Shown piece after piece: positions 49,079-57,838 of a stretch of DNA of 64,000 bases. The number at the start of each line of letters is the position of its first letter. The stretch's first letter is position 1. The stretch spans positions 124,001 through 188,000 of the forward strand of contig NZ_FNPH01000001.1 of the NCBI RefSeq assembly GCF_900107255.1. The letters are read 5' to 3'. Position numbers and translations under genes: made by a program. Under the pieces are notes generated by a model that had not been told where the DNA came from, ran no database searches, and saw only the letters and a list, made by a program, of their open reading frames with translations. This DNA is from Micromonospora pattaloongensis. GTDB lineage: Bacteria; Actinomycetota; Actinomycetes; Mycobacteriales; Micromonosporaceae.

Positions 49079-50733
49079 CAGCCGCCGGCGGGATCCCGGC
49101 GCAGCCGGATCCAGCGGTAGCCGTGTCCGTCGAGTTCCAGCGCGTCCAGCTTCCCGACCGGCTCGTACTCGCGGTCGGCGAAGACGTCGTTGGGGAAGTC
49201 GGCGTCGGCGGCGAGCGACGACAGGTCCACGGTCACCCGCTCGGTGCCGAGGTTGTGCAGGAAGACCATGCTGCCGGCGCCGTCGTCGGCGCGGTGCACC
49301 AGCACGCCGGGTGGGCAGAGCACGTCCACGTGGGTGCAGGAGCCCGCCCCCACCTCGGGGGCCTCCCGCAGCGTGCGGATCATCCGCTCGAACCAGGCGA
49401 GCAGCGAGCCGCGGTCGTGGCGCTGCGCGGTCACGTTGACCTTCTCGTAGCCGTACTCCTCGTCGGAGATCACCGGACGGACGAGCTGCTTCGGGTCGGC
49501 GGCGGAGAAGCCGCCGTTGGGCAGGTACGACCACTGCATCGGGGTCCGGATCGCCTCCCGCCCCGGCAGCGACAGGTCCTCCCCCATCCCGATCTCCTCG
49601 CCGTAGCGCAGCACCGGGGTGCCGCGCAGCGAGAACTGCAGCGAGTACGCCAGCTCCAGGCGCCGCCGGTCGTTGCCGAGCATCGGCGCGAGCCGCCGCC
49701 GGATGCCCCGCCCGTAGAGCCGCATCTCCTCGTCGGGGCCGAACTGCTCGTACACCTCGTTGCGCTGCTCGGCGGTGAGCCGGGAGAGGTCGATCTCGTC
49801 GTGGTTGCGCAGGAAGGTCGCCCAGGACGCCCCCGACGGCAGCGCCGGGGTGTCGCGCAGCGCCTCGATGATCGGCTCGGGGTTGCCGCGGGCGAGCGCG
49901 AGCATCAGCCGGCCGTTGAGCATGAAGTCGAAGAGCATGTGCAGGCGGTTGCTCGACCCGCCGATGTCGCCGAAGTAGTCGGTGAGCTGTTCCGGCTCCA
50001 CGTTCGCCTCGGCGAGCAGCACCGCGTCGGCGCGCCGCCACTGCACATGCTGGCGCAGCTCGGTGAGGAACTCGAAGTCCTTGGGCGAGTCCGGGTTGCC
50101 CGGCTCGGTCCGCTCGATGATGAACGGCGCCGCGTCGATGCGGAAGCCGGAGACGCCGAGCTGCAGCCAGAACGACATGATTTTCTTGATCTCGGCGCGG
50201 ACGTGGGGGTTGGCGACGTTGAGGTCCGGCTGGAACCGGTAGAAGCGGTGGTAGTACCAGGCCTTGGCGGTCCGGTCGTACGTCCAGGTCTCCTGCTGCT
50301 CGCCGGGGAAGACCATGCCCTGCTTGCGGTCCGGCGGCGCCTGGTCGGACCAGAGATACCAGTCGCGGTACGCCGAGTCCGGTGACGATCGCGCCGACTG
50401 GAACCACGGGTGCTGGTCGGAGGTGTGGTTGACGACCAGGTCGATGATGACGCGGATGCCGCGGTTGCGGGCCTGGTGCAGCAGCTCCGCGAAGTCGCCG
50501 AGCGTGCCGTAGCGGGGATCCACGTTGTAGAAGTCGCTGACGTCATAGCCGTCGTCGCGGCCCGGTGACGGGTGGATGGGGTGCAGCCAGAGGCAGGTGA
50601 CCCCCAGCCGCGCCAGGTAGTCCAGCCGCCCGATCAGCCCGCGGAAGTCGCCCACGCCGTCGCCGTCGGAGTCGACGTACGTGTCGACGTCGAGGCAGTA
50701 GATCACGGCCTTGCTGTACCAGCGGTCACTCAT
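49078..50733 (-). CDS. treS: GH13 enzyme, trehalose-synthase-like
   Basis: A 551-residue alpha-amylase superfamily enzyme. The N-terminus WYSKAVIYCLDVDTYVDSDGDGVGDFRGLIGRLDYL and the acid/base context LLAEANVEPEQLTDYFGD (Glu near 240) match maltose alpha-D-glucosyltransferase (TreS), which interconverts maltose and trehalose. The other catalytic sites are IIDLVVNHTSDQH, nucleophile Asp in GFRIDAAPF (near 198) and FLRNHDEIDL. There is no signal peptide, so it acts in the cytoplasm. No maltokinase domain is fused. The TYR in the usual YKDAVIYQLHV is replaced by YSKAVIYCLDV, so a related GH13 specificity is possible. ATG 50733 chosen. Confidence 0.82.
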   Translation of the reverse strand: MSDRWYSKAVIYCLDVDTYVDSDGDGVGDFRGLIGRLDYLARLGVTCLWLHPIHPSPGRDDGYDVSDFYNVDPRYGTLGDFAELLHQARNRGIRVIIDLVVNHTSDQHPWFQSARSSPDSAYRDWYLWSDQAPPDRKQGMVFPGEQQETWTYDRTAKAWYYHRFYRFQPDLNVANPHVRAEIKKIMSFWLQLGVSGFRIDAAPFIIERTEPGNPDSPKDFEFLTELRQHVQWRRADAVLLAEANVEPEQLTDYFGDIGGSSNRLHMLFDFMLNGRLMLALARGNPEPIIEALRDTPALPSGASWATFLRNHDEIDLSRLTAEQRNEVYEQFGPDEEMRLYGRGIRRRLAPMLGNDRRRLELAYSLQFSLRGTPVLRYGEEIGMGEDLSLPGREAIRTPMQWSYLPNGGFSAADPKQLVRPVISDEEYGYEKVNVTAQRHDRGSLLAWFERMIRTLREAPEVGAGSCTHVDVLCPPGVLVHRADDGAGSMVFLHNLGTERVTVDLSSLAADADFPNDVFADREYEPVGKLDALELDGHGYRWIRLRRDPAGG

Positions 50734-50798
50734 ACGGCCACCTCGATCCGCCCAGTCATGCCCGACGGCCTTCTCCATCGGGCCCGACCGGCAAACAT

Positions 50799-50830
50799 GG
50801 GACCCCCGCCGATCGGTCGGCGGGGGTCCC
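50799..50830 (-). terminator. Terminator of the chitinase operon
   Basis: A perfect 14-bp stem (GGGACCCCCGCCGA, 50799-50812; complement 50817-50830) closed by a TCGG tetraloop, 12 bases past the chitinase stop. Confidence 0.92.
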
Positions 50831-50841
50831 GGGGGTGGGGG

Positions 50842-52410
50842 TCAGAACCGGGCGGTGATGGAGGTGAATTCCCACTGGTTCTGGGCGATGCCGCTGCAGT
50901 CGGAGACGACGCCGCCGCCCGGGCACGGCCGGTCCCGGTTGACGGCCCAGAACGTGAAGCGGGCCAGCCCGCGGGCCTTCGCCCAGTCGCGGATCTGCGT
51001 CCAGGTCGCCGGCGAGGTCAGCTCCTGCTGGTCGGAGAGGCCGTTCATGCCGGAGATGCCCATGTGGGCGTACGCGGTCGCGTCCGACCAGCCGAACGCG
51101 CTCTTCAACGCGTTCTTCAGCCCCTCGGACGCGTTGACCGTGCTCTGGTACATGTTCGCGCCGCCGCCGAAGTCGAACGGCATGATGGTGAAGACGTCGA
51201 TGTTGGCCTGCAGCGCGGCGGCCTGGTTGATCAGCCGGGTGCCGTAGTAGTTCGGGCCGCTCGTCGTGGTGCCGAACGTGATGATCGTCTTGATGCCCGG
51301 GTTGTTCTGCTTGACGATCTTCAACGCGCCGAGGATCCGGTCCTGCACCACCGTGTTCTCGAACTCGTCGGTGTTCTCGATGTCGACGTCGATCGCCTTC
51401 AGGTTGAAGGTGTTGATGACCTGCTGGTAGGCGTTGGCGAGCGCCTGCGGGGTCGAGCAGTTCGGGCCGAGCTTGTTGCCGCTCCACCCGCCGATCGACG
51501 GGATGACGTCGCCGCCCGCTGCCCGGATCGCGTTGATGGTGCTGGCATGCGCGCCGCCGGTGAGCGAGCCGCCGCCGTCCCAGGCCGGCGTGCAGCCCCC
51601 GCCGGAGAGGATGAACGCGATCGTGAACCACTTGACCCCGGTCGCGTTCATCACCGTCGACGGGGCGGGCGGGTTGCCCCAGCCCGGGTAGAGGTACGGC
51701 GCGGCGGCCATCGAGCCGGTGCCGCCGCCGGTGCAGCCGGTGGTCGTCGCGGAGACCGCCGCGGAGCGCGCCGACTCACCGGCGGAGTTGTACGCCGCGA
51801 CGGTGTAGCTGTGGCCGGTGCACGCGCCGAGCCCGGAGATCGTCGCCGAGGTGCCGGTGACGGTGGCGCGTACCGCGCTGCCCTCGTAGATCCGGTAGCC
51901 GGTGACCGTGCCGGAGGAGGCGTTCCAGGCCAACGAGATCGCCGTGTTGGTGGTGCCGGTGACGCGCAGGTTGCCGGGCGCGCCGGGCGCGCCCGGGTTG
52001 CCGGGGTTACCGCCGCCGCTGCACGGGGCCCCGTTGACCGTGCAGTTGGCGGGGTCCCCGGTGCCGCTGACCACGAAGCCGAAGCTGGCGCTCGCGCCGG
52101 GGGCGAGCGTGCCGTTGTAGTCCCGGTTGGTGGCGGTGACGTGCTGACCGGACGTGCTGACCAGCGCGTCCCAGTAGGTGCCCATTGAGCTGCCCGCCGG
52201 CAGGTCGAACTGGACGTTCCACGAGGTGATCGTGGCCGAGGTGTTGTTGGTGACGGTGAACTTGGCCTCGTACCCGCTGGCCCAGCTGGCGGTGCGGGCG
52301 AAGGTCGCGGTGGCGGCGGACGCCGCGGTGGCGAACCCGAGGGAGCCGGCGACGAGCCCGGCGGCCATTGCCGCGGCGAGCGCCGCGGTCCGGAGCGATC
52401 TGAGTCTCAT
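50842..52410 (-). CDS. Secreted GH18 chitinase with CBM2 and fibronectin type III domains
   Basis: A 522-residue exported chitinase. Signal peptide (to about ASA, residue 32), CBM2 (~33-135, ATFARTASWASGYEAKFTVTN), a short Gly/Pro/Asn linker, an FnIII domain (~148-230, PGNLRVTGTTNTAISLAWN), and a GH18 domain (~240-522). The catalytic signature is AIDVDIEN with Asp341, Asp343 and proton donor Glu345; the IGGWSGN strand precedes it. It cleaves chitin beta-1,4 bonds. It follows the other chitinase by 28 bases in one operon, with AGGAGG before the ATG. Confidence 0.94.
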   Translation of the reverse strand: MRLRSLRTAALAAAMAAGLVAGSLGFATAASAATATFARTASWASGYEAKFTVTNNTSATITSWNVQFDLPAGSSMGTYWDALVSTSGQHVTATNRDYNGTLAPGASASFGFVVSGTGDPANCTVNGAPCSGGGNPGNPGAPGAPGNLRVTGTTNTAISLAWNASSGTVTGYRIYEGSAVRATVTGTSATISGLGACTGHSYTVAAYNSAGESARSAAVSATTTGCTGGGTGSMAAAPYLYPGWGNPPAPSTVMNATGVKWFTIAFILSGGGCTPAWDGGGSLTGGAHASTINAIRAAGGDVIPSIGGWSGNKLGPNCSTPQALANAYQQVINTFNLKAIDVDIENTDEFENTVVQDRILGALKIVKQNNPGIKTIITFGTTTSGPNYYGTRLINQAAALQANIDVFTIMPFDFGGGANMYQSTVNASEGLKNALKSAFGWSDATAYAHMGISGMNGLSDQQELTSPATWTQIRDWAKARGLARFTFWAVNRDRPCPGGGVVSDCSGIAQNQWEFTSITARF

Positions 52411-52438
52411 GGGGTCCTCCTGGCGGGGGTACGGGGGG

Positions 52439-53827
52439 TCAGGGGAGGGTGCCGAGGTGCGGTTTGACGGTCCGGGCGAACGCGTTGCCGTTCGAGACGT
52501 CCCAGTTGATCGACCAGGTCATCGCGCCGCGGATGCCCGGATAGGTGCGCGGCGGCCGGAAGCTGCCGCAGTTGGTGGCGCGGGCCAGGCAGTCGAGCGC
52601 CTGGTTGACGAGGGCGGGGGCGACCACGCCGCCGCCGGCGGCGCCGGGACCGGCGGGCAGTCCGAGCGCCACCTGGTCCGGTCGCAGGCCGTTCTCGAGC
52701 TGGAGGCAGGCCAGCGCGGTGAGGAAGTTGACGCTGCCCTGCGCGTACGCGAACGACTGGTCGCAGCCGAGCATCGAGCCCGAGTTGTAGAACTGGGTGT
52801 GCACGACGGTGAGGATGTCGCGGATGTCGAGCGCCAGCTTGAAGTAGGACGCCGAGGTCGACTGCATGTCGATGGTCTGCGGCGCCATCGTGATGATCAG
52901 GCCGGACCCGACCTTGGCGCGCAGTGACCGCAGCGCCTGCGCCATGTACGTCGGGTTGAGCCCGTTCTCCAGGTCGATGTCGACGCCGTCGAAGCCGTAC
53001 CGCTGGATCAGGGCGTGCACGCTATCGGCGAAGGTGGTCGCCGAGGCCGCGTCGTTGACCGCGACCCGGCCGGTCTCGCCGCCGACCGAGATGATGACCT
53101 TCTTGCCGCGGGCGTGCAGGGTCTGCACGTCGGCGGCGAACTGCGCGTCGGTGTAGCTGCCGAGCGAGGCGGACAACCCCGGATCGATGCCGAAGCCGAC
53201 CGCGCCGGGGGTGCCGGTCGCCTCGGCGAACGCGACGGCGATCAGGTCGTACTCGGCGGGCACGTCGCGCAGCCGCAGCTCGACCGCGGGGTTGTCGAAG
53301 TTGTGCCAGTAGCCGGTGAGGAAGTGGCGCGGGAGAGCGCCCGCGCCGGGCGGGGTGGTGGTTGGCGGCGTCGTGGGCGGGGCGGTCGGGCCGGGTGGCG
53401 ACGTGGGAGTGGGGTTCGGGCCCGGCGTGCCGCCGCCGCACGGGGCGCCGTTGAGCCGGCAGTTGAGCGGGGCGCCGGAGCCGTTGCCGAGGAAGCCGAA
53501 CGAGACCGAGGCGCCCGGCGCGAGCGTGCCGTTGTAGTCGCGGTTCGTCGCGGTCACGTGTTGCCCGGACGTGGTGACGAGGGCGTCCCAGTAGCTGCCG
53601 AGCGCGGTGCCGGCCGGCAGGTCGAACTCGATCCTCCAGCCGGTGATGGTGGTGGGGCCCCCGTTGGTGATCGTGTACTTCCCCTCCCAGCCGGAGCCCC
53701 AGTCCGCGGTCTTGACGAACGTCGCGGTCGGCCCCGCCGCGAGCGCCGGACCGGCCGCCCACACACCACCCGCCGCGGCCACGATCGCCGTCACGGCAAG
53801 CCCGATCAGGAATCTGAAACGCCTCAT
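52439..53827 (-). CDS. Secreted GH18 chitinase with CBM2
   Basis: A 462-residue exported chitinase. Signal peptide (MRRFRFLIGLAVTAIVAAAGG... ALA), CBM2 (~35-135) that is nearly identical in places to that of the downstream chitinase (TSGQHVTATNRDYNGTLAPG), a Pro/Thr linker, and a GH18 domain (~165-462) with ISVGGETG and the catalytic GVDIDLEN (Glu287). It resembles the Streptomyces ChiC/ChiD-type GH18 group and lacks an FnIII domain. ATG 53827 follows GGAGG. First gene of a two-chitinase operon, with AT-rich direct repeats in its promoter. Confidence 0.94.
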   Translation of the reverse strand: MRRFRFLIGLAVTAIVAAAGGVWAAGPALAAGPTATFVKTADWGSGWEGKYTITNGGPTTITGWRIEFDLPAGTALGSYWDALVTTSGQHVTATNRDYNGTLAPGASVSFGFLGNGSGAPLNCRLNGAPCGGGTPGPNPTPTSPPGPTAPPTTPPTTTPPGAGALPRHFLTGYWHNFDNPAVELRLRDVPAEYDLIAVAFAEATGTPGAVGFGIDPGLSASLGSYTDAQFAADVQTLHARGKKVIISVGGETGRVAVNDAASATTFADSVHALIQRYGFDGVDIDLENGLNPTYMAQALRSLRAKVGSGLIITMAPQTIDMQSTSASYFKLALDIRDILTVVHTQFYNSGSMLGCDQSFAYAQGSVNFLTALACLQLENGLRPDQVALGLPAGPGAAGGGVVAPALVNQALDCLARATNCGSFRPPRTYPGIRGAMTWSINWDVSNGNAFARTVKPHLGTLP

Positions 53828-53857
53828 GCAGTCCTCCAACCGCCCATCGACAGTTGG

Positions 53858-53884
53858 CTAATTATTAGGACTGTTAACTGTTAA
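53858..53884 (-). promoter_or_regulatory. AT-rich operator-like repeats upstream of the chitinase operon
   Basis: CTAATTATTAG (53858-53868) is a perfect 5-1-5 palindrome, followed by two direct copies of CTGTTAA (53871-53884). In this GC-rich genome such a cluster 30-57 bases before the ATG is likely promoter plus operator. It does not match the DasR consensus. Confidence 0.55.
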
Positions 53885-53938
53885 TGTCCATACCCGTTTT
53901 CGCGGTTCCGCGCCCACCCCGCGCACCGCGCCCACGCG

Positions 53939-53996
53939 CGATCATGAGGTTTGCGGCGCCGGCCGGGGCCGTTTCGCGCCGCAAACCTCATGATCG
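53939..53996 (-). terminator. 21-bp perfect inverted repeat after the GH16 gene
   Basis: Arms 53939-53959 (CGATCATGAGGTTTGCGGCG plus C) and 53976-53996 are exact complements with a 16-base loop. The hairpin lies 16 bases past the GH16 stop and 112 bases before the chitinase start. Confidence 0.88.
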
Positions 53997-54012
53997 ACGA
54001 GCCGTGCCGCGG

Positions 54013-55422
54013 TCAGCTGCGGAAGTGGAACCAGTTGACGTTGACGAAGTCGTTCGGCTGGCCGCTGCTGAAGGTCAGGTAGACCGTGTGGCGGCCCGTC
54101 ACGGCCGAGACGTTGCCGGGCACCGAGCGCCAGCTCTGCCAGCCGCCGGTGTTGCCGATGGCGAAGCTGCCGATCGGCGTCGCCGTGGGACTGTCGATCC
54201 GGACCTCGACCAGGCCGCTGACGCCGCTGCCCGCACCGGAGGCGACCCGGGCGACGAAGTCGCGGGCCGGGGTCGAGCCGAAGTCGATGTTGTCGTAGCG
54301 GGCCCAGTCGCCGTTGCGGAGCGCGGCGATGTTCTGCCCGCCCTCGCTGCACGCCTCGACCGCGACGCCGTTCTGCGCGTTGAACGCCTCGGCCTGGATG
54401 GTCGAGTACACGCTGCCGCCGCCGCCCGGCGGGTTCGTCGGCGGGTTGGTCGGCGGGTTGGTCGAGCCGCCGCCGCGGCTGTAGACGGCGACGTAGTCGA
54501 CCAGCATCGGGCGCCCGGAGACGGTGTTCGCGGTCGGCGTGCCGGAGCCGGCGACGCCGTTCGGGAAGGCGCCGCCCATGGCGACGTTGAGCAGCAGGAA
54601 GTAGCCGGCGTGGCTGGTCATGTTGCTCCAGTGCGGCTGCCCGATCTGCGCCTCGGTCACGGTGTGGTACTGCTGGCCGTCCACGTACCAGCGCAGCTGA
54701 TCGGGGTTGGTGCTGGTGTCCCACTCGAAGCGGTACGTGTGGAACGCCGACTGGCAGGTGCTGCCCGGGCAGGCCCGGGAGTTGCCGATGCCGTTCGACT
54801 CGTTGCACGGCCCGCCGGGCGCGACGCCGCAGTGGAGCACGCCCCAGACGGAGTTGATGCCGTTCACGTTCTCCATCACGTCGAACTCGCCGATGCTCGG
54901 CCAGTTCTGGTAGTTGCCCCGGTACGGCGAGCCGAGCGCCCAGAACGCCGGCCAGTACCCGGCCGCGGCCGCGCCGGTGACGTTCGGCATCTGGATCCGG
55001 CCCTCGATCGCCAGCACCCCGCCGGCCGGCGGCTTGAAGTTGGTGCGGGTCGTCTCGATCCGGGCGGAGGTCCACTGGCCGGACGCGCTGCGGATCGGCG
55101 TGATCCGCAGGTTGCCGGCGCCGTCGTGGCTGACGTTGGCGGTGCTGTTGGTGTAGGTCTGGATCTCTCCGGTCCCCCAGTTGGCGGGACCACCCGGGTA
55201 GCTGGTGCCGGTGTCGATGATCCAGTTGGCGGACGACGGCAGGGTGTTGGCGGCGCCGGTGAAGTCGTCGCTCCACACCAGGCTCCAGCCGGAGGCGGGC
55301 GGCGGCACGTCCGCGCGCGCGGTCATGTTGACCGCGAGCGCGGTGGTGACCACGGCGGTCATCGCCACCGTGGCGAGTAGGCGGCGCCGGGCGGGGGCGC
55401 CGGGTCGGGCGGTCACTGTCAT
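54013..55422 (-). CDS. Secreted GH16 beta-1,3-glucanase (laminarinase-like) with CBM6
   Basis: A 469-residue exported glucanase. Signal peptide ([19 protein letters not shown]... ARA), a GH16 domain (~40-310) with the catalytic E-F-D-V-M-E in WPSIGEFDVMEN near residues 178-183, aromatic subsites (WPAFWALG), a Pro/Asn/Gly linker with a repeated TNPP unit, and a C-terminal CBM6 (~345-469, IQAEAFNAQNGVAVE... GDWARYDNIDFG). ExDxxE with a bulge Met is the laminarinase/kappa-carrageenase type rather than lichenase. ATG 55422 follows AGAGAGG. A GAGAGCGCTCTC operator lies 109 bases upstream. Confidence 0.94.
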   Translation of the reverse strand: MTVTARPGAPARRRLLATVAMTAVVTTALAVNMTARADVPPPASGWSLVWSDDFTGAANTLPSSANWIIDTGTSYPGGPANWGTGEIQTYTNSTANVSHDGAGNLRITPIRSASGQWTSARIETTRTNFKPPAGGVLAIEGRIQMPNVTGAAAAGYWPAFWALGSPYRGNYQNWPSIGEFDVMENVNGINSVWGVLHCGVAPGGPCNESNGIGNSRACPGSTCQSAFHTYRFEWDTSTNPDQLRWYVDGQQYHTVTEAQIGQPHWSNMTSHAGYFLLLNVAMGGAFPNGVAGSGTPTANTVSGRPMLVDYVAVYSRGGGSTNPPTNPPTNPPGGGGSVYSTIQAEAFNAQNGVAVEACSEGGQNIAALRNGDWARYDNIDFGSTPARDFVARVASGAGSGVSGLVEVRIDSPTATPIGSFAIGNTGGWQSWRSVPGNVSAVTGRHTVYLTFSSGQPNDFVNVNWFHFRS

Positions 55423-55755
55423 CGCGGACCTCTCTGCGAGCACGGCCGGCCGGGAGAGCGTTTCCGGGCCGATCGCGTTAGGACGAAACACCCCCGTGCT
55501 ACGAGCGGGTAAAGCCGGCGTTACAGCTGTGAGAGCGCTCTCTCACGTTCTAGTGGCCGGACCCCGGCTTGTCAACAGCCATCGATGGGGCGCGCCACAG
55601 CGCCGCGTGCCCTGAGCACGGTCGCCGGCGGCGGTGGGGGCGAGCAGGTGGAGCACGCCGCGAGCGGCACGACCGCGGCGGCCAAGCGCGCCGACACGCC
55701 GTCCGGCGCGCCCCGGATTGCCCGAGCCGGCGCGCGGCGCGGTCCTGCCGGGAGG
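55423..55755. other. 333-base divergent intergenic region
   Basis: Holds the LacI/CebR-like operator and the GH16 promoter on the left. A GC-rich stretch follows that is open in the frame of the membrane protein gene but looks non-coding (low-complexity Ala/Gly/Arg). A degenerate second half-site, GGAGAGCGTTTCC, lies near 55453. Confidence 0.5.
55531..55542. promoter_or_regulatory. LacI/CebR-type operator upstream of the GH16 glucanase
   Basis: GAGAGCGCTCTC is a perfect 12-bp palindrome with the central AGCGCT of LacI-family sites. It is related to but distinct from the site before the GH12 gene (GGGAGCGCTCCC). Confidence 0.72.
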
Positions 55756-56556
55756 ATGATCGGGCGCGTGGCGGACTGGTTCGATCGGACGATCCTGTCT
55801 TCCGGGCGGCTGCCGCTGTTCTGCTTCTTCCTCGGCGTGATCGTCGGCTTCGCGTTCATCCGCACCTCGACCCGGCTGATCCGGGCCCGGGTCCGCTGGT
55901 GGCCGGGGAACATCACCCCCGGCGGGCTGCACATCCACCATGTGGTGTTCGGGGTGGTCTTCATGCTCATCGCCGGGGTGGCGGGCGTGATGCTGCCGGG
56001 CACCGCGACCGTCTGGCGCTCCGCCGCCGCCGCCGTGTTCGGGGTCGGATCCGCGCTGGTGCTCGACGAGTTCGCGCTGTTGCTGCATCTCAGCGACGTG
56101 TACTGGTCGGAGAAGGGGCGGACCTCGATCGACGCGGTCTTCGTGGCGATCGCCGTCTCCGGGTTGCTGCTGCTCGGCATGCGGCCGGTCACCTTCAACG
56201 ACTTCCTCCGGGTGCCCACCGACGGGGTCCGGCCGTGGCTGGCCGCCGCGCTCTTCGCGATCCTCAACCTCGGACTGGCGGCGATCACGCTGCTCAAGGG
56301 AAAGATCTGGACCGGGCTGCTCGGACTGTTCATCCCGGTGCTGGTCATCGTCGGGGCGGTCCGGCTGGCGCGACCGCACTCCCCCTGGGCGCACTGGTTC
56401 TACGTCCGGCCAGGGCGGCGCAACGAACGCAAGCGGGCGCTGGCCACGTTCCGGGAGCGGCGGTTCCGGCAGCCGATCATCGCCGCGAAGATCTGGTTCC
56501 AGGAGCTGATCGCCGGCCGGCACGACCTACCGCTGCCCCGGCGGCCACGGCGATGA
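55756..56556 (+). CDS. Conserved actinobacterial integral membrane protein
   Basis: A 266-residue protein with about seven membrane segments (FCFFLGVIVGFAFIRTSTRLI; VVFGVVFMLIAGVAGVML; AAAVFGVGSALVLDEFALLL; AVFVAIAVSGLLLLG; LAAALFAILNLGLAAITLL; LLGLFIPVLVIVGAV). A conserved GGLHIHHVVFG segment with three His residues and LDEFALLLHLSDVYW (acidic) suggest metal or proton binding inside the membrane. Family not named by me. ATG 55756 is tight against GGGAGG; GTG 55768 is a good alternative. The C-terminus is Arg-rich. Confidence 0.78.
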   Translation: MIGRVADWFDRTILSSGRLPLFCFFLGVIVGFAFIRTSTRLIRARVRWWPGNITPGGLHIHHVVFGVVFMLIAGVAGVMLPGTATVWRSAAAAVFGVGSALVLDEFALLLHLSDVYWSEKGRTSIDAVFVAIAVSGLLLLGMRPVTFNDFLRVPTDGVRPWLAAALFAILNLGLAAITLLKGKIWTGLLGLFIPVLVIVGAVRLARPHSPWAHWFYVRPGRRNERKRALATFRERRFRQPIIAAKIWFQELIAGRHDLPLPRRPRR

Positions 56557-56689
56557 CCCGCATTCCGACCCGGAGCGGGGTGGTGCGCCGGACAATGTCC
56601 GTGGCTGCGTTTCCCGCAGTGGACCCCGTGGGTATCGAGGTCCACGACAGTGCCGGGCAGCGGCACGCCAGCAACGGACGGTGAGGCCC

Positions 56690-57829
56690 ATGAACAGCGG
56701 GGTGATGACCGAGGTACGGCCGGCGCCCGAGCAAGCGTCGGATCTGCTCACGGTCGGCGTCGAAGAGGAGTTCCTGCTCGTCGACCCGGCGACCGGCGCC
56801 GCCGCGCCCGCGGTCGACGCGGTGCTCGCCGAGGTCCCGGCGGAGCTGAGCGGGCAGGTGCAGCAGGAGTTCCAGACCAGCCAGATCGAGATCGGCACGC
56901 CGCCCGGCATCGAGCTCGGCGCGCTCCGGCACTCGCTCGGACTGCTGCGCGAGGGGCTCTCCGACGCCGCCGAGCGCGCCGGCGTACGGCTGCTCGCGGT
57001 CGGCACCGGACCGATCGCCGGACCCGAGCCGCCGATCGTCGACAAGCCGCGCTTCCACCGGATGGTCGAGCGGTACCGGCTGCTGGTGGACGGGCCGGGC
57101 AACAACGGCATGCACGTGCACGTCGCCATCCCCGACCCCGAGACCGGCGTGCAGGTCCTCAACCACCTGCGCCCCTGGCTGCCGGTGCTGCACGCCGCCA
57201 CCACCAACTCCCCCTTCTACGAGGGCGTCGACACGGGGTACGCCAGCTGGCGCTCGGTGATGTGGGAGCGCTGGCCGGCGGTGGCGCCCACGCCGTGGCT
57301 GGAGTCGCACGCCCACTACCAGCGGCTGGTCGACGAGCTGATCGAGTCGGGGATGCTGCTCGACGAAGGGATGCTCTACTGGTACGCCCGACTGTCGGCC
57401 AACTACCCGACCGTGGAGGTGCGGGTCGGCGACGTCTGCCCGACCGTCGACGACGCCGTCCTGATCGCCGCCCTGATCCGCGCGCTGGTCGCGACCATCC
57501 TCACCGACATCGAGGCCGGCCGCCCCGCGCCGCCGGTCGACCACCACATGCTGGTCGCCGCGCACTGGCGGGCGGCGCACGACGGGCTCGAAGGCATGGC
57601 CGTCGACGTGGCCGAGGGCGGGACCCGCTCGGCGTGGCACCTGATGCGCCGGCTCTTCGACCGGGTCTGCCCCGAGCTGGATCGCCACGGCGACCTGGCG
57701 CAGGTCACCGCGCTGCTGGGGCGGCTGCGGTCGCGGGGCACCGGGGCGGCGCGGCAACGCGCCGTACACGCCCGGGCCGGCGAGCTGCGCGACGTCGTCG
57801 GCTACCTCGCCGCGCAGACCCGGGGCTGA
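56690..57829 (+). CDS. YbdK-type carboxylate-amine ligase (glutamate-cysteine ligase 2 family)
   Basis: ATP-dependent ligase of the GCS2 family, 379 residues. It has the N-terminal VGVEEEFLLVDP (Mg-ATP Glu residues), QQEFQTSQIEIGTPP, the NNGMHVHVAI motif, and ANYPTVEVRVGDVCPTVDDAV. Members show weak gamma-glutamylcysteine synthesis, but in mycothiol producers the natural substrate is uncertain. ATG 56690 is selected; GTG 56681 and ATG 56705 are near alternatives. Confidence 0.9.
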   Translation: MNSGVMTEVRPAPEQASDLLTVGVEEEFLLVDPATGAAAPAVDAVLAEVPAELSGQVQQEFQTSQIEIGTPPGIELGALRHSLGLLREGLSDAAERAGVRLLAVGTGPIAGPEPPIVDKPRFHRMVERYRLLVDGPGNNGMHVHVAIPDPETGVQVLNHLRPWLPVLHAATTNSPFYEGVDTGYASWRSVMWERWPAVAPTPWLESHAHYQRLVDELIESGMLLDEGMLYWYARLSANYPTVEVRVGDVCPTVDDAVLIAALIRALVATILTDIEAGRPAPPVDHHMLVAAHWRAAHDGLEGMAVDVAEGGTRSAWHLMRRLFDRVCPELDRHGDLAQVTALLGRLRSRGTGAARQRAVHARAGELRDVVGYLAAQTRG

Positions 57830-57838
57830 GCCGCGCCG

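Noticed and set aside
53858-53884. DasR (N-acetylglucosamine) operator before the chitinases
   Set aside because: The sequence does not fit the DasR consensus (ACTGGTCTAGACCAGT-like); listed only as an unknown operator.
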